From Gnetum montanum (lineage: Eukaryota; Streptophyta; Gnetopsida; Gnetales; Gnetaceae): a stretch of DNA of 64,000 nt. The position numbers and the translations under genes are program-made. Location of the stretch: positions 545,687 through 609,686 of the forward strand of contig MNCI01030115.1 of NCBI GenBank assembly GCA_015680685.1. Reading direction: 5' to 3'. Below, piece after piece: positions 45,451 through 57,665 of this stretch (the stretch's first letter is position 1; each line of letters starts with the position of its first letter). The notes under the pieces are model-generated. The model was given only the letters and a program-made list of their open reading frames with translations, ran no database searches and was not told where the DNA came from.

Positions 45451-47869
45451 CTAATAAGTGGATTGGATGTCTCCATGTAGTTTTTTGAACGGTTTTATAT
45501 TCTCATTTTCAAGCCATTGGGGGTCTTTTGGCTTGGTGGCTACTGTGTAGTCTTGTTTTTGCACACATACATGTTCTTTAAGTTTGTTATGGGTTGATAT
45601 AGGGATCATATTAACACTTTGAACTTTTGGTCCACAACTGCATCCTTTATTATTATTAGCAATGGATGGAATTTCTTATCTCTTCACAATAATAGGTTCA
45701 TCTTTTACATTTTGTTTTGAACTGGTGATGGAGAGATTATCTATGTGAGGAAGGACATTACACCATATTGGCCTTTTGTTGATTTTGATGAGCTGGTAGG
45801 TCTACGCATTTTGTTCATATGTCAGAAAACTATGCTAAAGGAAGGATATTTCCAAGACATTTTTTAAGATCTACTAACATTATCATTTACTTGTATGTTC
45901 ACAACACAAGTGGTATTATTCCATTGTTGTTGTGGTGACAATCCTTCCTGTGTTGTTAGTGGTGACATATGTTTGAGGGAAGTATGAGAGTATTGAGGAT
46001 GTGACATAGGATTAGAGGTACGAGATGGTGATCTCATAGGAGATGTTGCAGGTTGATGATATTTGAGAGGTATTAGTAACTCAAGGTAGAGAAAGTAGAA
46101 CCATTTGGAGAAATAGGTCATTAAACATAGTATCCATACAAGTACAATTGGCAATAAGGGTATTATTGGTTCATTAATGGCCTCCCCCACAACTATGGAT
46201 TTTTCCACTATGGTTGATAGTATTTTTAAGGCTGATAAGAAGTCCCATTGGGATAGTATGGTTGGATGTAGGCCTATCTATAATTACCATGTGAATAAGG
46301 TAATTTCCTAGGAATTTTATTTTGTACAAACTTGGGATTCAAAGCAAAAGCTTCATACTCTTGTAGATGTAACATAACTAGGCAATATCCATTTGGATGT
46401 TCATATTGGTAGATGTCACATCCATCATCCTCTTCTTTTTTTGAGTTTATAACTACTTCTACTATAGCTATTTTTTCTTTTTGCTAATAAGTATTCCTAC
46501 CAATTTCTTTGTTCTTTTTCCTCTTCTTATTTTGATCACTTAATCCTTTTTGTGCTACCCTCTCCCCTCTAGTTTCCAATTGGGTTGTAAATTTTTCATT
46601 TATCAACTCCCATATCTTATCTATCCTTGCTTCAATCTTAGTGATAGACTTTTGTATTCACAAGGTTTGTTGTGAAATCAACTCATCAAGAGCTACCTCT
46701 TTTTCCTAATCATAAATATGGACCTCCTCCTTTTGAAGAGTTGGATCCCACTTATATTCCTCTACATTCTCCTTTTACATAGCTCTCCTTCTTCTTTTAC
46801 CACCTATTCCATTAACCTTTGTATCTGATGGGCTCTCAATTTGGATAACCTTCCTTGCACATAGATCCTAAGGGTCTTCTTTGTTTTGTTATGAAGCCCA
46901 TCTATGATGTGGAGAAGCTACTTGTTTTGAGAAAAACCATGACCTAGACATCTATGTAATAAAGAATAGTATCTATCCAAGGCAACATCCAAGGATTCAT
47001 GTTGTTCTTACTTCCATCCTTGGATTTGTTTTCTTAGATTAGACACTCTCACATATGTTTGGCAATATTTTGTTGAAGAGATTTAACATTGTGGACCATT
47101 GGTGGATTAAATCTAGTTCTAATGATTTATACTAACTTTTCTTTGTATATTAGTGTCCTAGGAAAGAGATTATGCTTTTTCCAGTTACTTTCAATATATT
47201 GCAAGGTGTAGGCATCATGGAAAGCTTGTAAATGATGTTGTGGATCATAATTATAGCCTCCCTCAAATTTAGGAATATTATTCATATCAAGTTGTTTAAT
47301 GTAGCTTTCCCTTTGATGCCTATGGGGTATTTTAACTACATTCTTGATCTGTATCATGCTCCTAGTATCCAACAAGGGTTCATCTCTATCAAACATGTCA
47401 TGGTGATAATCTCTATTTCTATTTGTCTAATAGTGTTCATATCTTCTATGCTTATTTTGATATCTTTCATCTTGTCTTTGATTTCTATTTCTATCTTCAT
47501 CTTGACCCCTTAATGGAGCTCCATCGCTATACCTACATTCATCTTCATTAGAACTAGATGTTGAAGAGGAACAGGAAGATGGGGAACTGAGAGAATCCCC
47601 TAACTTAGAGGAGATCTTAGGCCTTGAGGTCCTCCTTGTTCTAGAATATTTTCCATCCCCTCTAGGATTATTTTCATTAGGTGAACATAGTCTTTGAATG
47701 TAGTAAGGATCTAAATGAGCATATGAGACCCCCTGCATGTGGTAGTTCACTCTAATTCTCTTTAGTATAGAACATACCATTTCTCCTACCAACTCCTCAT
47801 CATGTAATGCATTATTGGACCTATGTGAAGAATACCTAGTTTTATTTAATAATGTGTGTGACTTAAAAT
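45451..47869 (-). pseudogene. Element D gag, degenerate
   Basis: Minus-strand gag. Open pieces are 47792-47427 (a serine/arginine-rich linker after YAHLDPYYIQ) and 47396-47127, with QLDMNNIPKFEGGYNYDPQ and LQAFHDAYTLQYIESNWKKH, the conserved capsid-like start. The core is decayed (47000-46800). At about 46437-46390 is GCDIYQYEHPNGYC, the altered zinc knuckle. The C-terminal proline/serine-rich part is 46208-45864. It is followed directly by noncoding 3' sequence. Confidence 0.7.
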
Positions 47870-47950
47870 ATTAATATTTTCAAAAAGATAAATCGTTAAT
47901 ACTTTTACAATGATTTTTTATAATATAACTAATTTAGATAACTAGCACCA

Positions 47951-47968
47951 TCCCTAGTAGCACTACCA
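47951..47968 (-). other. Element D primer-binding site (decayed tRNA-Asp type)
   Basis: The minus strand reads TGGTAGTGCTACTAGGGA next to the 5' LTR; it is recognisable by position and partial identity. Confidence 0.6.
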
Positions 47969-47969
47969 A

Positions 47970-48783
47970 TGATGACTAGTGAGTACCCCCTACACCCAAC
48001 CATACAAATCATGAGAATTCATGCATAATCTAGTTGAATTCCACAGATGGAACTAGTGTGGAATCTAGATTTTTAGGCATTAATTGTAGTTCACTATCTT
48101 CTGACTTCGACTAGTGGTAGCTTTGTCAAGTATGGTTTAGACCAAAATGAGTCATATAATTGTTGATGTTGTTGTGGACTTAAACTAATCTTAACAATAA
48201 TATAGAAATTAATTATTTAACCTAATCAAAAACATAAGGATAAATTCTAAACTAGCCTAAGGATGATGAGTGTCCATTCCTAGCTTATCATACATGTCCT
48301 GAACTCACATATCCACTACTGGGATTACTAAGAGCATATGTGTCTACACTCAAAATTGGTTGTGCCCATTCCACTTATTGATTAAAATGTATGGAAATGT
48401 AAACATGAACTAAGTACACCAAAATTAAATTACATGGAAAGTAAATCTATTCTATTTTGAGTGTTGCAAGGTATTTTAATAATCTTGTCTTTATTGCCAT
48501 CACATTAATGTGTTTAGGTACATTGGTGCTCCAATAAGGATCCATACAATCCTTGAACTCCTACTATAGGCACTTGGAATATATTCTAATTTTTATAGAA
48601 TGAAACTACAAGAACCAACCCACTCTATTGACTAACAATGCCATAAATGCAATGGATGTGCACATTGATATAGGCAAAGTTACATTCCACATTGACGAAG
48701 ATGGGTTGACGCATCAACTCATGCATCAACGATGATGTATTGATGCATGTCCATTGAAACAACCCGAATTTTTTGATTCATCC
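47970..48783 (-). mobile_element. Element D: 5' LTR
   Basis: LTR of 814 bp matching 39523-40384, ending near 48783 in a decayed TGATGAATC. GATGCATC-type boxes occupy 48685-48752. The bases after it (ATAGG) do not match those before the 3' LTR (ATCAA), so no target duplication is found. Confidence 0.8.
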
Positions 48784-50829
48784 ATAGGAGAACAATAGTC
48801 GACATTTGTTATAGGCATATTAGTGCGAGGTGGAGGAAATTTGATAATAAATGGCTCTCTATGAATTGTATGTGGAAGTATCCTTATGAAGAAAGATACT
48901 CTTACACTTGATGAAGTCAAAGCTTGATCATTATGAGGGGGTACCTTAACCATGAATGGCTTCTTAGTAGGTTTAGTCTTATTGTAGACATTAAATATGA
49001 CTATTATGTAAGGATCATTTCTGGCATTAAGATGATCTTCATATACTTTCATTAGTTGATTTTTAGTCCTCATAGGATTGGATGCATCTAGAACCACTTC
49101 TCCACTATTGATAATTTTTTAAGGTCATCTTTCAATGTTAGGAAAAAACTAGTGCCATGACTTAGAAGTTGGTGATAGTGGCAAAATCTATTAATTTAGA
49201 ATTATTTTGGTATCTTTTGTAGCTATCATTTGATCCCTAGTAATCTTGCAAAGATGATTGTGTCTCTTGCGAGCATTCTCAAACATTTTCTTGTGGTAAA
49301 GATGACTATTCTTAAGTAAATGATCAAGAAGTTTAGAGTGATTCATTAGAAATTTTATGTACTTAGACCTATTCTTATACTCAAAGTTAGCTTTTAGTGA
49401 ATTAGATGTACTAGAAGTACCTAAATATGATGGTTTGGATGAGATAGTAGAGGCTTTGGGTTATGACATCTTTACCCTTTTGTCAATTTTTTGTCTTTGA
49501 CTATAGTGGCTATGATTATATGTCCTTGTTTACCCTTGTTCTTATCCCTCTTTGTATACTAGTTATTATAAGCTATGTAAGCTAGACCATTGTTGATTTT
49601 AGCAGCATCCTTTATGTCCTTGATTTGGAAAAAGCCTTGACTAAGTGATCAAGGATCTAGATAATATAGTTTTAACTTGATAAATTCATTGAACACTCTC
49701 TTAAAGATGTCTAAGAGATGAGTTTCAAAGATGGGCTTAGGAATTTCATTGAATTTTGCATTCCAGTTCTGAATGAACTTTTGGATTGAATCAAGTGGCC
49801 CTTGTCTTACCTTCATGAGTTGATCGAGAGTTGTGTCAAGTTTTAAGTTGTACTTGAAGTAATTAACAAACTAGGTAATTATCTCATTGAAGAGATGGAA
49901 CCCCTTGGCAAGGTTCGATAGCAGTTTACAACTTTTTCCAATAAGAACATAGGAAAGATGTGTAGCACTATGTGAGGCCAAGCTTAGAATAGCAAGCATT
50001 TGGAATGGAAGGTTATGATATGTGCATTTGGAATACTTGTTGAAGTGAAGAATAGGAATACCTATAAGGAAGGTTATTTGTGGCATAATAGGGTTGATGA
50101 AGTCATCCTAGCAGAAATCCATGACTTTGATCATTTAGGTGGTACTAGATTTGAGCTTGTGAAACTCTTAAATGAGGTCTTGGATCATTTGAAAGGCTTG
50201 ATCCAAGTCTTGTTGAGCTTCTAGGACTTGCATTGATGACTAAATTGTTTGTGGCTATGCAACTAGTAATGGTATCGACTAGAGGGATCATGCGGTCATC
50301 CTTGTAGGAGGATTAAACATGAAGAATGATGTTTGCATTAGGACTTGGAGAATGAAGGGAGTATTAGTGATGAATAATTTACAAGAAAAATGTGAGGTTT
50401 GAGGCCCTAATGAGGGGATGGCTAAAGCTATGAAGGATTAGGGCATGGAAGTAACTATTGATGAAGGCTAGGACAATTTGGTAAAAGGTGCTGATGTGAA
50501 CATGAGGGTGAACAAGAAAGCAAGTTAAGAGGCTTAATTCAATAAGGTTACAGGATGTGCCTATTTTATCATTGAGATGGAGTGTGCAGGGTTAGTTATA
50601 AATACTTTAGGGATAGATCATTGTAAAGGTTCCTTTAAGTGAGTATTAGTTTCATAGTATAGGTCAAATTCATCCTAATCCTCATAATCTTTTCCTAAAC
50701 TGGCTTTCTCACTTGCTGCAACTTTGTCATTAGCATCCACCAATTATGCCAGCATATGCACAAACAACTCTGGGAGCTCTATGTGGTTATATAAAGAGGG
50801 ATGTATTATTTCTTATTTCTATGGATTAA
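48784..50829 (-). pseudogene. Gag region of a different Ty3/gypsy family
   Basis: Minus-strand coding remnant not related to A-F. At 49870-49690 the frame reads YFKYNLKLD, QLMKVRQGPLDSIQKFIQNW and FETHLLDIFKRVFNEFI, the pattern of retrotransposon gag. Upstream, GIPILHFNKYSKCT (about 50015) and LAKGFHLFNEII follow the same family's order. Downstream (49430-48800) is a basic, Pro-rich part including KKPFMVKVPPHNDQALTSS and ITNVDYCSPM, as at a gag-protease junction. Stops are frequent. D adjoins its downstream end and F is inserted at its upstream side. Confidence 0.6.
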
Positions 50830-50834
50830 CTCAT
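50830..50834. repeat. Target-site duplication of element F (CTCAT)
   Basis: CTCAT precedes the 5' LTR and recurs at 59164-59168 right after the 3' LTR. Confidence 0.9.
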
Positions 50835-51824
50835 TGATGAGTGTAGTTACTCTAATAATTAGAGTGGTTATTATTAGGTCGATTAGAGTTGTTATTATTA
50901 GAGTAGTTACTCTAATTATTAGAGTTGTTATTATTAGAGCAGTTACTCTAATTATTAGAATGGTTATTATTAGAGTGGCAGTTTCTCTCTAAAATTAGAG
51001 CATCAATTTCTCTAAAATTAGAGTGGCAGTTTTTGTAATTATTAGAGTAGTTGCTCCCAAGCCTATAAATACAGTGCCCAAGCACACAATAGAGAGAGTC
51101 AAGAAGAAGAAGAAGAAGAATTTAGAAGAAGAATTCAAAAGAGGAAGTCTTTTAGGAGTCAATTAGTGAAACTCTAGCCAAGTGCCCACAATAGGAGGTC
51201 TAAGTGTGGATAGATCTTTATTCGAGCATTGTGTACCTAAGCACACCTTGTGTATAGCAATAAAGACGAGCTCTTGGATTCATCCTTGCAGCACTTGAGA
51301 TTTTTTTTCTTGCTCATTTTCTTTATTTTATTTTCTTCTACATTTATTTTATTTTATTATTTTATGTTATATTATGCACTTTACATTTCTATTATTAGCA
51401 CACATAGTATGATCACTTCGAGCATGCGTGTAACACTTAGTAACCCAGTAACGATTAGTGTTTGGTAATCCTAGTAGTGTTGTGCTGGTTTAGGATGTGT
51501 ATGACAAGAATGGATACTGGTGTTAAGATTAGTTTAAAGCCTAGTTAATCAGTAGTTAAGTTAAATTAGTCACTTAGTTATCTCTCTCTCTCCTCCCTTA
51601 TTAGCAACAGGAAATAAAAACATAGAATCTATAAAAATCATATGCCTCAAGCTTACTTAACCATACAATCATGACATACAAGTAAGTTTGGGAAGAAAAC
51701 AATCAACCAACCCATCCTTGTTCCACAAAGGTGCATAGGCACTTAGTCCTTGGAATTTGACCAGATCATGTGTGAAACGCTTGTATTCATATGGTTGAGC
51801 GTAGGGGTACCTTGCCGCTCATCA
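50835..51824 (+). mobile_element. Element F: 5' LTR
   Basis: Plus-strand LTR of 990 bp from TGATGAG to CTCATCA. The U3 (50845-51050) is a tandem array of about 30-36 bp units built on ACTCTAATTATTAGAGTGG; TATAAATA is at 51064-51071, a GAA microsatellite at about 51100-51135 and AATAAA at 51259-51264. It is longer than the 3' LTR mainly because of one or two extra array units. Confidence 0.92.
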
Positions 51825-51825
51825 T

Positions 51826-51843
51826 TGGCACCGTTGCCGAGGA
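51826..51843 (+). other. Element F primer-binding site (tRNA-Asp)
   Basis: TGGCACCGTTGCCGAGGA matches the complement of the tRNA-Asp 3' end at 16 of 18 positions, the best preserved PBS in the window. Confidence 0.9.
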
Positions 51844-51940
51844 CTTAGTTGTTTGTGCGCTATGTAGAACATAGGAAATCATCTATATTGTTGAAATGTT
51901 AGAACAAACCCTTAGGGTTGATCTAAGGAAAGATAAGACA

Positions 51941-53664
51941 ATGGTAAATCACACATCGAACAAGACGAAAATATCTTATTCTTCGCACAAGAGCACTTCA
52001 TTGCCTAGGACTAACACAAGAGATAGTCAGTGGCATAACACATGTAACCAAGATCTGCCAGTTCCTCAACAATTTTGGGTAGTGTATACTCATCATGATG
52101 AGTATGTATCCAATTTTACCTTTATCCTCCACTAAGATGAATAATTGCATTGGAGAGACTTGGAGGGTAACATAGTATTGCCTCCAGATCAATTAGTCCC
52201 CAACATGCTCCTTCGTGCTCTCACACGAATAGGCATGCTACTTTTATACGTGGAATATGTTACATACGATCATGACACAAGGGACTATCATCCCACAGAA
52301 GTGCAACATCAATGGGACCTGCGACAGGAGAGTTACCATCCATCCTTGAAGGGTAAATGGCCCCATAACACCCCACACATTTTAAGCAAAACTAGGGATG
52401 GTGAACTAGTTTCAACAGGTTCTCCACCAAACGATGTTCCCCCTCCTAATGATGGTTAGGAGGTGGTGTATCAAAACCTCCACTCCACAATTCACAACCC
52501 TAGTTCTGATACCCATGAACATAAAGTGTTCAACGAGGGAACACAAACACACGATTAGGACAAATGTTCTAATCGTAATCACAATCAAGGCCAAGGCCAC
52601 TGAAGAGACGGTAGAAAACATAGTCATTGGGATGTTTCTCCTTCTTATTCACCTTCATTGTTGCATTCACCCTCTCCTTTGACATCTGGACGTAGTCATA
52701 AGGAAAATAACCATGAGGATAAAGGAAAATAGAGTGAAAAACATCAACGAGATAGTTGAGAATGAGGATGAGGGCACTCTAGGGAATCACGACATAGAAT
52801 AAGGGAAAGTAGGAAAACACATAGACACCATAGATGCTATGAACAAGATGACCATGAAGAAACCCTACTCGCAACCAGAAGCATGTTGGATATAATGGAG
52901 GCCGTAAGAGTTTCGATAAGGCACCAAAAGGATAGTAGGATCAAGAGGTTAGACATGAACAATATTCCACAATTTGAAGGGGGATACAACGCTGATCCTA
53001 AAAACCATTTACAAGAATTCCATGATGCATGTGCCTTGCAGAACATAGAAAATAAATGGAAAAAATTAAAGTTGTTCCCAAGGATACTAGTGAAAGAAGC
53101 TAAAAGCTAGTACCGATCCTTAGAACCGAAATCCATTTGGAGGTGGAGTACAATGTTAGAGTTGTTTAATGATAAGTATCAAACATACTCCCGAGAGTCT
53201 AACCTATGAAAGAAAATCCAAGGATGGAAGCAAGGAAATCATGAACCCTTGGATGTTGCCATGGGCCACTATTATGCACTGTTACATCATTGTCCTAGCC
53301 ATGGTTATTTGCAGCGGGATCAACTATGCCATTTTGTGGATGGACTTAGGCATGAAACAAGGAGAACCCGTGGAATGTATGCCATCACCAAAGAGGTTGT
53401 GGATTCAGAAATGGATAGTGATAGTGGATGTGAGATATTCCAATATGACCATCCTAAGGGATGTTGCCCAATGATCTCACATTTACAAGAGTTTGGAGTG
53501 TATGCACTCAACCCACAACTTAATAAACAACAAGCACCCCAATGGTTATCGTATCCCAAGGTAACCCAAGGTAGTTCCACCAACCTTCAATAGATTATCC
53601 AAGTGGAACTCCACCACAAACTATCGAGCAACATCAATAGTGGCAATACCCACAGTCATGGGGG
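51941..53664 (+). pseudogene. Element F gag, degenerate and internally deleted
   Basis: Starts MVNHTSNKTK at 51941 (an in-frame ATG also at 51896). Blocks: SLPRTNTRDS; FTFILH; WRDLEGNIVLPPDQL; a charged/histidine-rich linker; RLDMNNIPQFEGGYNADP and LQEFHDACALQNIENKWKK (52883-53110); and DGLRHETRRTRGMYA (53330-53380). At about 53381 the frame jumps to ITKEVVDSEMDSD, so some 140 codons present in C, including the coiled coil, are deleted. GCEIFQYDHPKGCCP (about 53427-53470) is the altered zinc knuckle. Stops and shifts are moderate. Confidence 0.75.
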
Positions 53665-54610
53665 ATGCCACCACCAAGGCAACAATACCCCTACTGGCAA
53701 TCGGATCCATATGGCTACTACGTGCAACAGCCAATCTCTCCATGTGACTCTATCGATCACATGACACCACAACATCACTATCAAACTCAAAATTATTATA
53801 GAACTCCTTCTCCTAGGGGAGATAACCCACAAACATACCACCATCCAAATCCATCTACAACTCTCACACCGATAGCTCCATTACCACCTGCTCCAACGAT
53901 GCAAGGGGAACTCCCTACACAACCGGAACAATACAATGCTATGAGGGCTATGAATATTCTACCCACTACTAGTTCTAAGAATTGTATAAAGAGAAGAACT
54001 TTCTTCAAAACCAATAGTCCAACCAAGCCCTCACAACCACAAGTAGTTGAACCTCTGAATGCATCCCCATCAATTAAGACTTCAAGGCTTCCTTCAAACC
54101 AAACACTAAGATCAATGCATACGGTTATGTTAACACATGCCATTACTAATAGGATTAAGGTGGACCACCTTCCTAGGAAATTCTCTGATCCTGGAAGCCC
54201 TGTAATCTATCTCCAAGTCATTGGGAATGAACCATGTAAAGCTCTTCTAGACTCAGGTTCTAAAGTCAACTTAATATCACAAGAGATGTACAAAGCCTGG
54301 AACCTGCCTCTATTAGGGAAGAGTAATATTTGACTAGAGCTGGCCGACCAATCCATCACTATCCCCTTGGGACTGTTGGAGGACATCGTTACCACTATGT
54401 GTGGGTGGTCATATCCAATTGATTTTCTAGTGATACAAGTGAACAATGGTAAAGGGGACTTCCCAATAATAATGGGAAGAGCATGGCTAAGTACTATAGA
54501 TGCATGTCTAGGAATCTGTGATCTTTCCATAGAAATATCCAAGAAAAACACTTTTGAAAAGATCAAGAAGAAGAAAGTTCCAAGCATCACATATAGTGAC
54601 ATAGGGTGAA
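53665..54610 (+). pseudogene. Element F gag C-terminus and aspartic protease
   Basis: A 222-codon open stretch (53665-54333) begins with a proline/glutamine-rich region and continues into the protease: VMLTHAITNRIKVDHLPRKF then KALLDSGSKVNLISQEMYKA, with the catalytic D-S-G at 54250-54258. After one stop it continues with ITIPLGLLEDIVTTMCGWSY and DFPIIMGRAWLSTIDACLGI. The active-site triad is intact, unlike in A and B. The enzyme would cleave the Gag-Pol polyprotein. Gag, protease and polymerase appear to have shared one frame. Confidence 0.8.
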
Positions 54611-55937
54611 ATTGTGTGCATAGATCATGGGTTATGAAAATTTTAACATTACCTACATGCAATCTGTGTGCACAAGACATTAATATACAAAAATGCCTAT
54701 ATGCAGTAGCCACACGACAAGAAGACACCCAGTGGTTGATGGCTGATCAAGAGAGCAACTCACTAACATGCATGGGACTAACTGAGGGGATAACTAGTGC
54801 TTATATTAAAAGCATAGATGCACTAGAGTAAGTTCATTGCCAACTTCCAAGCCTTAACCTTGAAAACATCAACTAGGGAAAGTTGAAAATTCCTTAGAGA
54901 TTTAAACAAGAGCCCCTAGATTTGAAACCATCACCCACCGATCTAGAGTATATGATCCTCGAAAATGGAAAATCGGTGATCATCAACACAAGACTTGTTC
55001 CCAAACAAAAAGAAAGACTGCTAAAAGTGATAAACAAGTGGTCAAAATCCTTTGCCTGGTTATACCCTGAGTTAACTAGAATAGATCCTAGGATATGCCA
55101 GCATAGGATTTACACTAACCCCTCCATGAAACCTCAAAAACAACTGCAAAGGTGATTAAACCCAAAATTGAAGCAAATAGTAAAAGAAGAAATATAACAG
55201 CTTCTTAAGGCTAGGTTCATATCTCCCATTTTTGATAGCGAATGGGTTAGCCCTCTGGTGATCATGCCTAAAAAGGGAGGTAAATGGAGGGTGTGCATAG
55301 ATTTTAGGCTGTTGAACATGGCAACATTTAAGGACCACTTTCTATTGCCATTTGTTAACCAAGTCTTAGACACCATAGAGGGGCATCACTATTATAGTTT
55401 TCAGGATGGCTATAATGGATACAACAAAATATAGATAGCCCCAGATGATTAAGCCAAGACAACATTCACTAGTGCTTGGGGAACATTTGTATATAAACAA
55501 ATGTCGGTTGGCTTGTGCAATGCTCCTACCACATTTCAACACTTGGTTCTAAGCATATTCCAATAGTAGATAGGAAACAAAGTGGAAGTCTTTATGGATG
55601 ACTTCTCCACTTATGGAAAAATATTTGACCAAGCCTTGGACCAATTAGAGCAAGTGATGAAAAGATGTATAGAAACCAAATTAAGGCTCAATTGGCAAAA
55701 AATCCATTTGATGGTCCAAGTAGGCATAGTACTTGGGCATAAAATCTCACACATAGGGATAGAGGTAGACCTTGAGAAAATCAAAGTTATCCAAGAAATT
55801 ACCCATCAACCGAAAATTGTCAAAAATATTCAATCATTCCTTGGACATACTAGCTACTATAGGAGATTTATTGAGAATTTTTCAAAGGTTTCCAAACCAT
55901 TGGTGGAATTAATGAAAAAGGACGTATCTTTTGAATT
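54611..55937 (+). pseudogene. Element F reverse transcriptase, degenerate
   Basis: The linker (54616-54920) is followed by LKPSPTDLEYMILENG and the polymerase fingers/palm: LKARFISPIFDSEWVSPLVI, KKGGKWRVCIDFRLLN (about 55275-55315), FTSAWGTFVYKQMSVGLCNA, and the active-site block EVFMDDFSTYGK (FMDD at 55591-55602). Then LGHKISHIGIEVD, IQSFLGHTSYYRRFIENFSK and KPLVELMKKDVSFEL. The F-M-D-D form and order are those of the Athila/Tat branch of Ty3/gypsy. Stops (for example near 55155, 55198, 55434, 55453, 55567) prevent function. It ends abruptly where RNase H should start. Confidence 0.85.
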
Positions 55938-56195
55938 GGGAGATAAGGTTCTCTATTGGAATCCTAGACATGTGCCACAACGTATTAAATTTCAAACACT
56001 GTGGGAAGGACCTTATATTATTTATGCAACTTTCCTTCAGGGGCCCTGACAATATACAAACCTGAAAGCCCAAATAAGAAACTATTAGTCAATGTACAAC
56101 AAACCAAACCTTTTCATGAGCTTAGGATAGCCAATACACATGCTACCTCTATTGATGGACAACCTTGCTCACTATTTCGGATCTCCTCCTTCTAA
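55938..56195 (+). pseudogene. Element F integrase C-terminal tail fused to the RT
   Basis: Directly after KDVSFEL the frame reads GDKVLYWNPRHVPQRIKFQT then LWEGPYII, the C-terminal domain of a gypsy integrase. After a frameshift it continues ALTIYKPESPNKKLLVNVQQ and TKPFHELRI. RNase H and the zinc-binding and catalytic parts of integrase are deleted. The junction near 55938 is in frame. Confidence 0.75.
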
Positions 56196-56198
56196 CTT

Positions 56199-57228
56199 AG
56201 TCATGGGGGAGATGGCCACCTATGCTAACCATTTTAGGCCCTCAATTCTTTTTTAATTTTTGTTTTAAACATTTTTTTCACACATTTTTGTTTTACACAT
56301 TTTTCCAAATTTTCTTATTTTTGTTTTACACCATCATTCATATTTTTACTATTTCTTTGTTTGCTTGATTTGCTTTTGTTCGTCGTCTCATAAGTGCTCA
56401 TAATGGTGAATTGAATTATATCATATTAATTGCTAATGTTTGGTTTTTACCTTTGAATTATGATGATGATATTAAGGTATGGTTCTTTTGGTAAAATAGA
56501 CAATGAGTCCATGTCGTCCATGCATCCATGAATTTCTATGGTCTCTCTTGGCTTGGAACTGTACAGTACCTTTCTTTAAATAATAGAACTATCAATGAAT
56601 TGGTGACTGGGCATTTCTCAAACTAAGGAAGGACTCAAGGATTGAAAAGGATGTGACTTCAAGGGGATTTGATGCATTTGTGCTGGCCATTCTCTTAGGT
56701 GCTTGAATGTTTTCTTCTTGGGGTTGCCTTACCATTTCGATGTTGCTTCATTATTAAGAAGCTAAGCTAATAAAAATAATAAGTCTTTGCATGGTGTGGT
56801 TCTCATGCAAAAATAAAAAATAAAAAATAAATAAAAAAAGTAAAAATTCAAAGCACACCCCTTAGACAAAATAAATGCAAAAAGAAATGCATGGGCCTTT
56901 GCATGGTGTGGTTCCCATTCACAAAAAAAACATGGGAATTCAAAGCACACCCCTTAGACCAAATAAAAGGATGACAAGCATTGGTTATGAAATTGGAAAG
57001 ACATGTTACCCATGCCTAAAGGTTCCCTCTAACTAAGGCTCTTACATCTTGCTTCTCCATCTCACTCTCCTCGGAATGGTGGTGACTCTTTGTGGAAGAA
57101 ATCTTGTTGCTTTAGGTGGATGGATTGGTTAAGTATGTTGATGTAAGATCAGTGGATGTGGTTTGTTTGAGTCTGGATTTGGGATGAGTTCTACTCAGTC
57201 ACATTAACCATGAAATACACAAGAGACT
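56199..57228. other. Element F 3' untranslated region
   Basis: Begins with the second polypurine motif AGTCATGGGGG at 56199-56209. 56255-56345 is a TTTTGTTTTACAC-type degenerate repeat. 56760-56960 contains a duplicated block around AAAGCACACCCCTTAGAC and TCTTTGCATGGTGTGG. No sense ORF is recognised. Confidence 0.6.
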
Positions 57229-57660
57229 TTACACAACCTTGTTCTTGGGATTCCATTCCATTCTCTTCTCTCCATCTTTCTCCCCATTTTTCCACCTCAT
57301 TTCTGATTTTATCATTAGTATATTTCTGGGTTGATGCATTTTTTTTTCTTTGGTGAATTCTTGTGGGTCAGTTTTTAACTCTTGCTTCCGAATGACATTC
57401 CTAGAGCCTATGGACTCTTTGGTTTGTGGGTTTGTTAGGGCATAAAAGGCATGAGCTTGCTTTGGGGAGGACCCATTGGCATTCTTTTTTGGTGTAATTA
57501 TTAACTTCTTTTCGTTAAACATTTCTTGCAATCGATCATTTCTTATTTCATCCCCATCCATGACATCCATTTTATTGGTGTTACTATTGTTATTTTTTCC
57601 TGCTTTCTTATTTATCATATTTTTCCATCTTATAGCTACTGAAGGTTTGCTCTTAGTCAT
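57229..57660 (-). CDS. Antisense accessory ORF of element F (143 codons)
   Basis: The longest uninterrupted version of the antisense ORF found in all six elements. It is a basic, lysine/asparagine-rich protein with no recognised domain: MTKSKPSVAIRWKNMINKK start, KKNANGSSPKQAHAFYAL in the middle, DGEKRMEWNPKNKVV near the end. Its ATG overlaps the third polypurine motif (57655-57665). It faces the 3' LTR, so a transcript would start within or near the LTR and run antisense to the element. Antisense extra ORFs in this position are known in Tat-lineage elements (for example Grande). Expression and function are unknown. Confidence 0.5.
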   Translation of the reverse strand: MTKSKPSVAIRWKNMINKKAGKNNNSNTNKMDVMDGDEIRNDRLQEMFNEKKLIITPKKNANGSSPKQAHAFYALTNPQTKESIGSRNVIRKQELKTDPQEFTKEKKMHQPRNILMIKSEMRWKNGEKDGEKRMEWNPKNKVV

Positions 57661-57665
57661 GGGGG
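57655..57665 (+). repeat. Element F third polypurine motif
   Basis: AGTCATGGGGG followed by TCC; its equivalent in C is at 22146-22156 and in A (minus) at 1656-1666. Confidence 0.7.

Noticed and set aside
53796-54143. Minus-strand frame of 115 codons in F
   Set aside because: It lies opposite the conserved gag/protease frame; no conservation in other copies beyond that imposed by the sense strand.
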